Source: an uncultured Erysipelotrichaceae bacterium
Lineage (GTDB): Bacteria > Bacillota_I > Bacilli_A > RF39 > UBA660
DNA length: 58,818 nt
Reading direction: 5' to 3'
Assembly (NCBI GenBank): GCA_902798815.1
Contig: CADBYH010000006.1
Span: 1 to 58,818 of the forward strand
The translations under genes were made by a program, and so were the position numbers. The notes beneath the pieces are model-generated. The model made no database searches, was not told the origin of the DNA, and saw only the letters and a program-made list of their open reading frames with translations. Positions 51,222-58,818 of the stretch are shown one piece after another (positions within the stretch are counted from its first letter, which is position 1; every line of letters begins with the position of its first letter).

Positions 51222-53928
51222 GAGAATAAAAATTGGGTTGTTGTTAGTTATTTCATTCTTTGCTGTTTCTATGAAACAAACTTATGCATTGAATGCTTGT
51301 TCAGGATCTGATGTTCCATTTAAGTCTGAGAACGTTGTTGAAAGATATGGAATAAACTTTAACAGAACAGGTGATAAAACTTATGAGTTAAAAATGGTTC
51401 CTGCAAAAAATACTGCAGAAAGATGTAAAGTTAAGTTTAAAATCAGTTCTATTAATGGAAATGCTGCTGCTGCAGATAAATATAAAGATGCAGTACTTAC
51501 TTGTGGACATGATATTACTGGTATTAAAATTGATGGTACAGTAACTGACAGATCAACAAGTCTTGAAAGTGTTCTTATTGAACTTTCAAGTGTAAAAGAT
51601 GATAGTTTGCAAATCCCAAAAAATGAAAATGATTCAGGTTCTTGTTATTATAATCAAGTTAATGCGAAGTTAACTCAATCTGCTGACATGTCTGCAGATA
51701 GAAGTTCAGAATCATTTGGAGATATTCCTCTTGAAACATTTGATGGAAAATCAAAAGTTGATTGTAGTAAATATAACTATGATCTTAGTAGTTGTACTTC
51801 ATTTGAATGTAACTTTTGTAGAGCATATATAAACGCAACTGTAAAATATGATAAATTAACTACAAGTACTGTTCCGGATTCTGTTTCCCTTAAGTGTGAT
51901 GAAAAAGTTGATAAAAAATTAATAGGCTTCGAAGAAGCTATAAGTAAAGATAAAACAAAATATTTCACTTATTTTTCACCATATAGTGATGTAGGTACAG
52001 ATAATAGAAATAGAACATATTTAAGAGCTTCTCAAATCACTGAGTCAAAATTACAATATTATTACTATCATTATTCACCTGGTAGAAAAACTAAATATGA
52101 CGGAACTGCTGGTGGTGATCCTGTAAAATGTTCAGTTGAATGTAAGGAAGCAGTTGAAGTTGAATATGGACCTCCAGTTGCTTCAAAAGGTGGATTATGT
52201 TTTGAATACAAAGTTAGAGTTACTAGTAGAGTGGTTTGTGATATGGTTAAAGAACCAGATAAACCAAAGAAGGTTACTTCATATTGTACTCCTTATCCAC
52301 ACTGTTCTAATTCTTCCGGAGATTATGATGTTACACAAGGTGGACCGAGTGAAGATTTTGATTCTTGTATAGAAGATTGTGATGGTGGTAAGTATACAAA
52401 AAAATGTAGCAAAAAATGTTACAAACAAGTATATGGTACTACTAAAAATAATTCAAAATTAGCACTAAGAAGTAATGATGATTATAGTGTTATGAAATTA
52501 GCAGATGATGCTGCACTTTCATGGAGAGGAACGATTGCTGATTGTAAATCTCTTCCTGAAAATCCAAAAGGATGTTATTACAGAAATGGTAAAGGTGCTA
52601 TTAAATGGTCCGGATATTACGTTAATCCTTATTATACTTCAGGACGTTGGTATAAAGATGGTGGAAGTAAAACTTCTACAGGTTCTTGGAAATCAGGTTA
52701 TTATGTTTCAAGAAGTGACGGTTTTTATAGATACTTATATGATACAGGTTTCTGTAATGATCGTTGTACTTGGAATGATTGTAGAAAGAATGAGTATTTG
52801 AATCCTGGAATGGCTAAGAAGGATTATGAAAGAAATGTAGCTGTTTATAATAAAGTTCTTAAATCATGTGCTACTCAAATAAAATGTTCTACAAGACAAT
52901 CAACATATACAATTTCAGCAAATTATATAAATGATGCATCTGGAGATGAAGGTATAACTGTTTCTTATCCATATGAGACTAAAAAAGATATCTTACAGAG
53001 AAAAGATGATGGATCACTTACTACAACTGTTAAAAATTCTGATACTACTTTAATATTAAATGAACCATCAACTAATGAAGGTATATATGGATGCTATAAT
53101 GAAAATAGTAAAGAAACTAATATTTATCGTTCAACTTGGGGATTCCCTGGAGTTTGGTCTAATCCAAAAACTCATGAAATATCATTTACTCCAAAATCAG
53201 AATGGAATAAGAAAGATAAACAATTCTGTCTTCCATTAGATGTTAAAAATGTAAATGGTAAATGGGCAATAGACTATTATAGTTTAAAAGATGATTATTT
53301 AGGATTATCTACAACAACAACTTGGAGTAAATGTCTTAATTCTGATGATTTAGGACCTACTAAATGGAATATTGTTGCAGAAACTAAGAATTTTGGTAAA
53401 TTTGGATGGAATATTAATATAAGTTGTTTCTATGCTAAGTATGTTAATAGTGATGATGATTGTAAGGCTGAACCATTGAATTATAGAGTAAGATCTGTTA
53501 ATACAGACAATTTATTCCCAGATCCAAATGGTACAGAGATTACTGATTCAAGTCAAACAGGTAGAGCTGCTGGATTTAACTGGTCAACATTCTCTGCTGT
53601 AAGTGGAAATAAAAAATATGAAGTAAATCCTCCAGCACTTATTAGTAAAGTTCAAAATAAGAGCAATATTTATAACGATAAGGAATTAGATTATGAATTA
53701 TATTTATCTCCTGACAATATAAGAAAGATAAGAGATTATACAAAAAATGGTAACTATATTGATAAAGTAAAATTATCTGATTTCAAAGATGTTGATGGAA
53801 TTTTAAGATATAAGAGTAAATTCATAAGAAATAGCGAATATGTTTCAAATTTCACAGGACCAACGAATGATTCTGCAATGTATTGTAATAATATGATTGA
53901 TAGAAACAGATGTTGGTATTCTAGTTAG
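51202..53928 (+). CDS. Large Cys-rich secreted protein
   Basis: 908 residues. Signal peptide with basic start and hydrophobic core (IGLLLVISFFAVSMKQTYA), then no further membrane segment and no sorting signal; ends RNRCWYSS. About 33 cysteines are spread through the chain, many in pairs (CSVECKEA, CIEDCDGG, CSKKCYK, CNDRCTWNDCRK), indicating extensive disulfides. Tyr/Gly-rich middle. Not recognised. Start ATG at 51202 or 51196 is ambiguous; both lie within the sortase gene, so the two are coupled. Likely an external component of the pilus locus. Confidence 0.65.
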   Translation: MKKAMRKRIKIGLLLVISFFAVSMKQTYALNACSGSDVPFKSENVVERYGINFNRTGDKTYELKMVPAKNTAERCKVKFKISSINGNAAAADKYKDAVLTCGHDITGIKIDGTVTDRSTSLESVLIELSSVKDDSLQIPKNENDSGSCYYNQVNAKLTQSADMSADRSSESFGDIPLETFDGKSKVDCSKYNYDLSSCTSFECNFCRAYINATVKYDKLTTSTVPDSVSLKCDEKVDKKLIGFEEAISKDKTKYFTYFSPYSDVGTDNRNRTYLRASQITESKLQYYYYHYSPGRKTKYDGTAGGDPVKCSVECKEAVEVEYGPPVASKGGLCFEYKVRVTSRVVCDMVKEPDKPKKVTSYCTPYPHCSNSSGDYDVTQGGPSEDFDSCIEDCDGGKYTKKCSKKCYKQVYGTTKNNSKLALRSNDDYSVMKLADDAALSWRGTIADCKSLPENPKGCYYRNGKGAIKWSGYYVNPYYTSGRWYKDGGSKTSTGSWKSGYYVSRSDGFYRYLYDTGFCNDRCTWNDCRKNEYLNPGMAKKDYERNVAVYNKVLKSCATQIKCSTRQSTYTISANYINDASGDEGITVSYPYETKKDILQRKDDGSLTTTVKNSDTTLILNEPSTNEGIYGCYNENSKETNIYRSTWGFPGVWSNPKTHEISFTPKSEWNKKDKQFCLPLDVKNVNGKWAIDYYSLKDDYLGLSTTTTWSKCLNSDDLGPTKWNIVAETKNFGKFGWNINISCFYAKYVNSDDDCKAEPLNYRVRSVNTDNLFPDPNGTEITDSSQTGRAAGFNWSTFSAVSGNKKYEVNPPALISKVQNKSNIYNDKELDYELYLSPDNIRKIRDYTKNGNYIDKVKLSDFKDVDGILRYKSKFIRNSEYVSNFTGPTNDSAMYCNNMIDRNRCWYSS

Positions 53929-53937
53929 GAGGTTGTT

Positions 53938-54435
53938 ATGAATAAGAGTATTTTAACTGTAGGAATTATATTCCTTGCTTTAATTGCATTAGCTTTGTTA
54001 CAAGTACTTAATAATTATTCTACTGGTAGTGAGTTGGATTATTATTTAGTAAAAGAAACTACTGATGCAGCAATTGATGATTCAATGGATTGGGATTTTT
54101 ATCACGATTGTGGTTTATATAGAATCGATAAAGAAAGGTTTGTTGAAATGTTTCTTTATCGATTCGCAAACAATGTTGATGCTTCTAGAGGATATAAAAT
54201 AGGTTTTTATGATATTAATGAAGTACCACCAAAAGTAAGTATAAAGATTGATTCTTTAACTACTTTAAGTTTTAATTCTAAAGATACTTCAGGAAATAAA
54301 GATACATCTGCTGCAAATATTTCTACATCATATGATGCTATTATAGAGGCTGGATATAAATCTGATGTTACAACAGAACTATATATAAGTAAAGATAGTG
54401 ATCGTTGTAAGTCATTGAAAAAAGATAGAGGGTAA
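53938..54435 (+). CDS. Pilin-like (TadE-like) membrane protein
   Basis: 165 residues. Short N-terminus, hydrophobic helix (about 5-24) and extracellular domain starting ELDYYLVKETTDAAIDDSMDWDF, with CGLYRIDKERFVEMFLYRFANNVD, similar in layout to TadE/TadF minor pilins. Two cysteines (DCGLY, DRCKS) could pair. Precedes cpaB by 19 bp; strong AGGAGG site. Family call is by context and topology. Confidence 0.6.
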   Translation: MNKSILTVGIIFLALIALALLQVLNNYSTGSELDYYLVKETTDAAIDDSMDWDFYHDCGLYRIDKERFVEMFLYRFANNVDASRGYKIGFYDINEVPPKVSIKIDSLTTLSFNSKDTSGNKDTSAANISTSYDAIIEAGYKSDVTTELYISKDSDRCKSLKKDRG

Positions 54436-54454
54436 TTTGTAAAGGAGGAATAAA

Positions 54455-55264
54455 ATGGGAAATTTAGTTACTGGATTTAAAAAATTTATGCAAAATAAGA
54501 ATACTGTTACTGTTGTAGGAGTTATTCTTGCTATTGTTGTTTTATATGTAGCTTATACGATGCGTATAAAAAGTTCAATTAATCCTATATCTGTGCCTTT
54601 TGCTTCTGAACAGATTCCAGCAGGAACTCAGATAACTGAGGGTATGATAGGAACTATGCAAGTTCCACCTTCAATGTTAGAAGGTGATGTAATCACTAAT
54701 GTTGGTGAAATCGTTGATAAGTATTCTGCTGCTGATGTTGTAATTCCTAAAGGAAGTTTGTTCTATAAACGTGCAGTAGTTGAAAAAGAACAGTTACCTG
54801 CAAATATCATTTTGCAATATCCAAAAGGATATGTATTATATAATTTAAATGTTAGTACAGAAAGTACTTATGGTAACTCTGTATATCCTGGAAATTATAT
54901 TGATATTTACTTTAAAGCAGTTAATAAAGTTACTGATGAAAATGCACCTAAGACTGCTGATAATGATAAAGTTATGTTAGGTAAGTTAATATCAAATATA
55001 GAGGTATTAGCTGTTAAGGATTCTGCTGGAAAACCTGTTTTCCAAAATATTGATGAAAATAGAGTTCCTGCAATGGTTGTATTTGCAGTTCCAGAAGAAT
55101 ATTATGTTTTATTGAAAAAATCTGAATTTATGCAAACATATGATACTTCACTAATCCCTGTTCCTACTAATGAAAGTTTAAAAGATGAACCATCTGATTT
55201 AGAGATTAGTAGTGAACAATTAAAAGACTGGATTAATGAGCATACAATTTGGACAGATGGATAG
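54455..55264 (+). CDS. cpaB: Flp pilus assembly protein CpaB/RcpC
   Basis: 269 residues. Transmembrane helix about 18-36, then an SAF domain (PFASEQIPAGTQITEGMIGTMQVP, VIPKGSLFYKRAVV) and a RcpC/CpaB C-domain (VYPGNYIDIYFKAV, KLISNIEVLAVKD). In Tad systems CpaB is thought to contact the cell wall and guide the pilus. Immediately upstream of the ATPase gene, in canonical order. Confidence 0.87.
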   Translation: MGNLVTGFKKFMQNKNTVTVVGVILAIVVLYVAYTMRIKSSINPISVPFASEQIPAGTQITEGMIGTMQVPPSMLEGDVITNVGEIVDKYSAADVVIPKGSLFYKRAVVEKEQLPANIILQYPKGYVLYNLNVSTESTYGNSVYPGNYIDIYFKAVNKVTDENAPKTADNDKVMLGKLISNIEVLAVKDSAGKPVFQNIDENRVPAMVVFAVPEEYYVLLKKSEFMQTYDTSLIPVPTNESLKDEPSDLEISSEQLKDWINEHTIWTDG

Positions 55265-55297
55265 AATTAATTATAGATAAAAAGGGATGTGTTATTA

Positions 55298-56989
55298 ATG
55301 AATGAAAATATTTTTGATAAGTTGGATTTTGGTCCATTTAAAGCATTATTAGATGATGATGATATAACAGACATTTCATATGATAATAATGGTCAAATAT
55401 GGATTCGTTCATTAACTCAAGGATCAATGAGAGTTGAAATTGAAGGTGCTACTCCAGATTTCGTTGAAAAATTAGCTTTTCAATGTTCAAATGTTATGGG
55501 TACAACTTTCAATAATGCAAAACCCTTTTTGGATGCTGAGTCTGCTGAGTTACGTATGAACTTTGTACATCAATCAATTGCTACAAATGGTATTGCATTA
55601 GTTATACGTAAAACTCCAGCAAAAATAAGACTTGAAAAAGACAAATTAATTAAAGAAGATTATTTTACACCGGCAATACATGATTTTTTGATCAAATGTG
55701 TTGAAGGACATTGTAACATTATGGTTGCTGGTGAGACTGGTTCAGGTAAAACTGAGTTTGTTAAATATTTAGCTAGTCATACAAGAACAAATGAAAAAAT
55801 AATAACTATAGAGGATACCTTGGAACTTCATTTGGATAAGATTTATCCACAAAGAGATATTGTTTCAATGAAGACAAATAATGTTGCTTCGTATTCTGAT
55901 GTTTTGGTTACTTGTATGCGTCAGAATCCTAAGTGGATTCTACTTTCCGAGGTACGTTCTGCTGAAGCTGTTTCTGCAGTACGTAACTCTATTTCTTCAG
56001 GACATAATATTTTATCAACAATTCATGCTGATAAAGCATCTGCTATACCTTATCGTTTATATTCTTTGATGGAAACTGATTTGGATGTACATCAATTTCT
56101 TACTACAATATATCGTTACATTCAACTTGGTGTTCATATTAAGGCATTTTATAGTAAGGAATATGGAAAGTTCCATCGTGAATTGGATGAGGTATGTGAA
56201 TTTTATGTTGATGATAATAATGTTCCTCAGTCTAGAATTATCTATCAAAAACTAATGGGTAAAATGATGATGTGTAAACCTAGTCAGCATTTAGTTGAAT
56301 ATATAGAAAATCAAAATATAGAAATACAGAGTATTATTAAGGATTTACCTGATGAGTTACCTATATATAAATCAAAGGATTTTGATTCTGAGGATAATAG
56401 TGAAAATAATAATGATAATAATGTATCAACAAATACAAATAATGTTGAACCAGAAAATAGTTCAACTCCTGTAGAAAATTCTAGTACTGAAAAAATTAAT
56501 AATACAGATAATAAAGAAGATAAAAAAGATATAGTTGATGGGCAAGCAGAGACTGTTCCTGTAGTTGAAAGTGGTACTAATAATGTTAAATTAGCAACAC
56601 CGGTTGTTCAATCAAATACTAGTGTTATTTCTGAAGGAACAAATCAGGTTGCAACTTCAGTATCTCAAGAGCAAAGTACTGTTGCTCCTGTACCTAGTAG
56701 TGCACCTGCAACTAATAATACAGTATCTACTGTAACCTCTGTTGCTTCTCCGGTTGCTGCAGTTCCTGCGGTTACTCCAGTTGAAAGTGCTCCAGTTGCT
56801 GTTCCTACTGCAACTCCTACAGTTAGTGCACCTGCACCTGCACCTGCAACAGTTACAGTTCCATCTCAGACTGTATCAAACCAAAACACTAATACTTCTC
56901 AACCTGTTCAACCTAGTGTTGTAAGTCCTCAAAATCCTGCAGGTTCATCAGAAGTTAGTATACCTGTTATTGGTAAATTAGATGGATAG
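55298..56989 (+). CDS. cpaF: CpaF/TadA pilus assembly ATPase with long low-complexity tail
   Basis: 563 residues. Secretion ATPase: N-domain with ITDISYDNNGQIWIRS, Walker A GETGSGKT at 145-152, Asp box TIEDTLELHL, Walker B-like WILLSEVRSAEAV and His box STIHADKAS. The core ends near residue 360. The remaining 200 residues are Asn/Ser/Thr/Pro/Val/Ala-rich (APAPAPATVTVP, VESAPVAVPTATP), unusual for this family and reminiscent of a flexible cytoplasmic tether. Start at 55298 with AAAGGG. Drives pilus extension with TadB and TadC. Confidence 0.92.
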   Translation: MNENIFDKLDFGPFKALLDDDDITDISYDNNGQIWIRSLTQGSMRVEIEGATPDFVEKLAFQCSNVMGTTFNNAKPFLDAESAELRMNFVHQSIATNGIALVIRKTPAKIRLEKDKLIKEDYFTPAIHDFLIKCVEGHCNIMVAGETGSGKTEFVKYLASHTRTNEKIITIEDTLELHLDKIYPQRDIVSMKTNNVASYSDVLVTCMRQNPKWILLSEVRSAEAVSAVRNSISSGHNILSTIHADKASAIPYRLYSLMETDLDVHQFLTTIYRYIQLGVHIKAFYSKEYGKFHRELDEVCEFYVDDNNVPQSRIIYQKLMGKMMMCKPSQHLVEYIENQNIEIQSIIKDLPDELPIYKSKDFDSEDNSENNNDNNVSTNTNNVEPENSSTPVENSSTEKINNTDNKEDKKDIVDGQAETVPVVESGTNNVKLATPVVQSNTSVISEGTNQVATSVSQEQSTVAPVPSSAPATNNTVSTVTSVASPVAAVPAVTPVESAPVAVPTATPTVSAPAPAPATVTVPSQTVSNQNTNTSQPVQPSVVSPQNPAGSSEVSIPVIGKLDG

Positions 56990-57004
56990 AATGGAGTTGG
57001 TTAA

Positions 57005-57907
57005 ATGTATATTGAAGAATTAGTAATAATTATTGCTATTGTTTTAGGAATATATTTATACCGTAATTATAAAGGTGAAAATGTTGGTAAGTATGTTCTT
57101 GGTCAAGTACAAGGTATGTATGATAAGTTTGCTCCATATTCTTTTAAGGTTGTTAGAGAGAAAACAAAGGAATTGGGACAAGAATATACTGTTAGACAAT
57201 ATTCGTTGCAAGTTGCATTATTTGCAGGATTTGCCTCTGTAGTTTCATATATATATTTCTATAATATAATAATAAGTATAATTTATGCACTTGTTGCTGT
57301 TTCATTCGTTCCATATATAGCATATTTAAGATGTAAAAAAGTTTATTCAGAATTTATTTTTGAACAGATACAAGTTTATACTTCAAATACAATAATGGAG
57401 TTTAGTACTACTCAATCATTTGTTAAGGCTCTTGAGGGTGTTGCTGATTCCGGTGTACTTGAGGATCCGGTTCTTGCAGATGTTAGACAAATGATTAATA
57501 TGTCTTATGATAATGGAACAATTGATGAAGCTTTGGAATATATGACTAAGTTATATCCTTTCTATATTGTTAAGAACATGCATCAATTATTCTTACAGAT
57601 AACAAAAGAGGGTGCTCAAAACTCAGCTGATTCATTAGAAAATATGCAATTGGATATTGATATGCTTGTTGAAAGCGTATATAGAGATAGAATTGAGAGA
57701 GCATCATTTCATAAGAATTTCTTACAATTTGGAATTATGCTATATCTTTTAGTTATGCTTGTACAATACTTGTTGGGAAGAGAGACTTATCTTCAACTAT
57801 TAGAGAGATGGTATATTCAAGTTTTGATGCATGGTGTTTTAGTTGTTAATACATATTTCCTTTTAAAAGGTGAAAAATACTATTATGAGAATGTAGGTGC
57901 TGAGTAA
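57005..57907 (+). CDS. tadB: TadB-like pilus platform protein
   Basis: 300 residues. N-terminal helix, then cytoplasmic T2SSF domain and two to three C-terminal helices (LQFGIMLYLLVMLVQYLLG, VLMHGVLVVNTYFLL). FEQIQVYTSNTIMEFSTTQSFVKALE and MSYDNGTIDEALEYM are typical of GspF/TadB proteins. Couples CpaF to pilin assembly. Overlaps tadC by 1 base. Confidence 0.85.
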   Translation: MYIEELVIIIAIVLGIYLYRNYKGENVGKYVLGQVQGMYDKFAPYSFKVVREKTKELGQEYTVRQYSLQVALFAGFASVVSYIYFYNIIISIIYALVAVSFVPYIAYLRCKKVYSEFIFEQIQVYTSNTIMEFSTTQSFVKALEGVADSGVLEDPVLADVRQMINMSYDNGTIDEALEYMTKLYPFYIVKNMHQLFLQITKEGAQNSADSLENMQLDIDMLVESVYRDRIERASFHKNFLQFGIMLYLLVMLVQYLLGRETYLQLLERWYIQVLMHGVLVVNTYFLLKGEKYYYENVGAE

Positions 57908-58710
57908 TGGAGATTATTATTGTTGGTGCTATTATAATGTTTGTTCTTATTTATAATCATACTATTGATAAGGATAAATTTTTTGCTGATAATCAAAAAT
58001 ATTTAGAAGCACTTAAAGAAGATGATTATCAGTTCTTGGTTTATGCAAGATTTGGTGAAGATGTTGATATTGATCAATTATATTCTAAAAGAGTTACAAT
58101 AGCTTTTATTGTTTTCTTATTTGTTTTAGTTCTTACTATTTCAGGTAATGGTTCTGCAGAAATAATAAATTCTCAATTCTTTTTAAATCTTGTTCTTGCA
58201 TTAGCTCTTGGTTTTGGAGCATTTAAATTACCTTATATTCAACTTAAAAATTATTATAAACAACATTTACAGGAAATAGATGTTATGCTTCCATATTATT
58301 TGAAGAGTTTGGAAATTTTAATTCAACATTATACTGTTCCTGTTGCTATTGGTAAATCAATTGGTGACGCTCCAGATATCTTTAAACCTGGTTTAAGAAG
58401 AATGATTGATAAGATAAATTCGGGTGATGCTTCTGTTGATCCATATATGGATTTTGCAAATGAGTATCCAGTTAGAGATTCAATGAGAATGATGAGATTG
58501 TTATATCGTTTAGGAATAGGATCTCAAGAGAGAAAACAAGAAAGATTGATGATGTTTTCAAAGACTGTATCATCATTACAAAATAAAGCACGTGAAACTA
58601 AATACAAAGAACGTTTAGGTCATATGGAAGGTCAAACTATGATAATGCTTTGTGTTACTGGTGTAGGTGTTATGTTAGTTATTTTAATTTCAATGATGAT
58701 GATGTTTTAG
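57907..58710 (+). CDS. tadC: TadC-like pilus platform protein
   Basis: 267 residues. Two early helices (about 60-80, 88-104), then a T2SSF domain (IDVMLPYYLKSLEILIQHYTVPVAIGKSI, ANEYPVRDSMRMMRLLYRLG) and a final helix IMLCVTGVGVMLVILISMMMMF. Second platform subunit, partner of TadB. Stop at 58710; no terminator follows. Confidence 0.85.
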   Translation: MEIIIVGAIIMFVLIYNHTIDKDKFFADNQKYLEALKEDDYQFLVYARFGEDVDIDQLYSKRVTIAFIVFLFVLVLTISGNGSAEIINSQFFLNLVLALALGFGAFKLPYIQLKNYYKQHLQEIDVMLPYYLKSLEILIQHYTVPVAIGKSIGDAPDIFKPGLRRMIDKINSGDASVDPYMDFANEYPVRDSMRMMRLLYRLGIGSQERKQERLMMFSKTVSSLQNKARETKYKERLGHMEGQTMIMLCVTGVGVMLVILISMMMMF

Positions 58711-58782
58711 TGTAAAGTATATAAATAGAAAAAGTAAGTGTCCGAAAAGGGTATAAAAAAAGACACATAGAATTACCTATGA

Positions 58783-58818
58783 TACAATGTAAGTGACGAA
58801 ACTAACATTGGAGGTAAT
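58783..58818 (+). promoter_or_regulatory. Promoter and ribosome site of the next gene
   Basis: An extended -10 (TG-A-TACAAT, 58780-58788) and a perfect TTGGAGGTAAT site at the very end of the window announce a gene starting at or just past the edge, in a tad context most likely the major pilin. Upstream an inverted GTGTC/GACAC pair surrounds a purine-rich stretch. Confidence 0.5.

Noticed and set aside
1..58818. Mycoplasma-type code with UGA as Trp
   Set aside because: Several conserved genes end in TGA (M20 hydrolase, BspA-like protein, ireB) and Trp is encoded by TGG throughout.

Overview
The window is AT-rich DNA of a low-GC Gram-positive bacterium. Strong AGGAGG-type ribosome sites, UGA used as a stop (for example the ends of the M20 hydrolase, the BspA-like gene and the ireB-like gene), a CIRCE operator, a SAM-I riboswitch and the Bacillus gene order yrzL-yrrK-yrzB-yrrL-yrrM-yrrN-yrrO-greA all point to class Bacilli. 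Many small membrane-anchored proteins and Mycoplasma/BspA-style DUF285 repeats suggest an uncultured gut lineage near the Mollicutes (RF39-like). That placement is inference. Almost every gene lies on the plus strand. I saw no rRNA, tRNA or CRISPR.

Layout. 1-5,000 is an accessory segment: an IS30-family element beside a decayed gene, a membrane protein with a related C-terminal domain, a small ribbon-helix-helix (RHH) regulator divergent from a membrane-anchored thioredoxin-like protein, and two copies of a GNRA-capped hairpin. 5,000-9,430 holds a GNAT acetyltransferase, a YgjV-like membrane protein, a short leader ORF, an M20 deacylase, a LysR regulator and two small surface proteins. 9,430-13,972 is a putative surface regulon: a small anchored protein, a beta-helix protein and a RimJ-type GNAT, then a MacB/FtsX-like ABC exporter whose permease frame has an in-frame TAA. 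Both halves are preceded by four 6-bp boxes repeated every 11 bp, with a -10-like hexamer at the same offset. 14,000-20,450 holds NUDIX, methyltransferase, PiT/DUF47 phosphate transport, a YwaF-like membrane protein, a SAM-I riboswitch driving an unusually short MetK-like protein, an unknown protein and an anchored lytic transglycosylase. 20,500-28,300 is dominated by cell-envelope proteins with cytoplasmic zinc ribbons (clostripain protease, repeat protein, DUF4352-like), a BspA-like protein, desulfoferrodoxin and a CIRCE-controlled Hsp20. 28,300-36,200 has an RluD-type pseudouridine synthase, ASCH and NUDIX proteins, an AMP-forming ligase, a hybrid histidine kinase with HPt domain, TspO and rhomboid.

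36,284-45,101 is the conserved IreB-RuvX-DUF1292-MltG-TrmR-TrhP1-TrhP2-GreA block. It includes what is needed for 5-methoxyuridine at tRNA position 34. It is interrupted by a CHAP hydrolase carrying a VirB2/TrbC-like membrane part, and a dGTPase-like HD protein sits where udk lies in Bacillus. 45,189-46,892 is a membrane-anchored serpin. 47,006 to the end is a Tad-type pilus locus: CpaB, CpaF, TadB and TadC preceded by a pilin-like protein, a Cys-rich secreted protein of about 900 residues, a class-B-like sortase, a large pseudopilin-like protein and a polytopic protein. The window ends on a ribosome-binding site for the next, unseen gene.

The best candidates for something new are the sortase/Cys-rich/pseudopilin module fused to the tad genes, the 11-bp box regulon around the beta-helix/ABC cluster, and the CHAP-VirB2-like protein embedded in the tRNA-modification operon.
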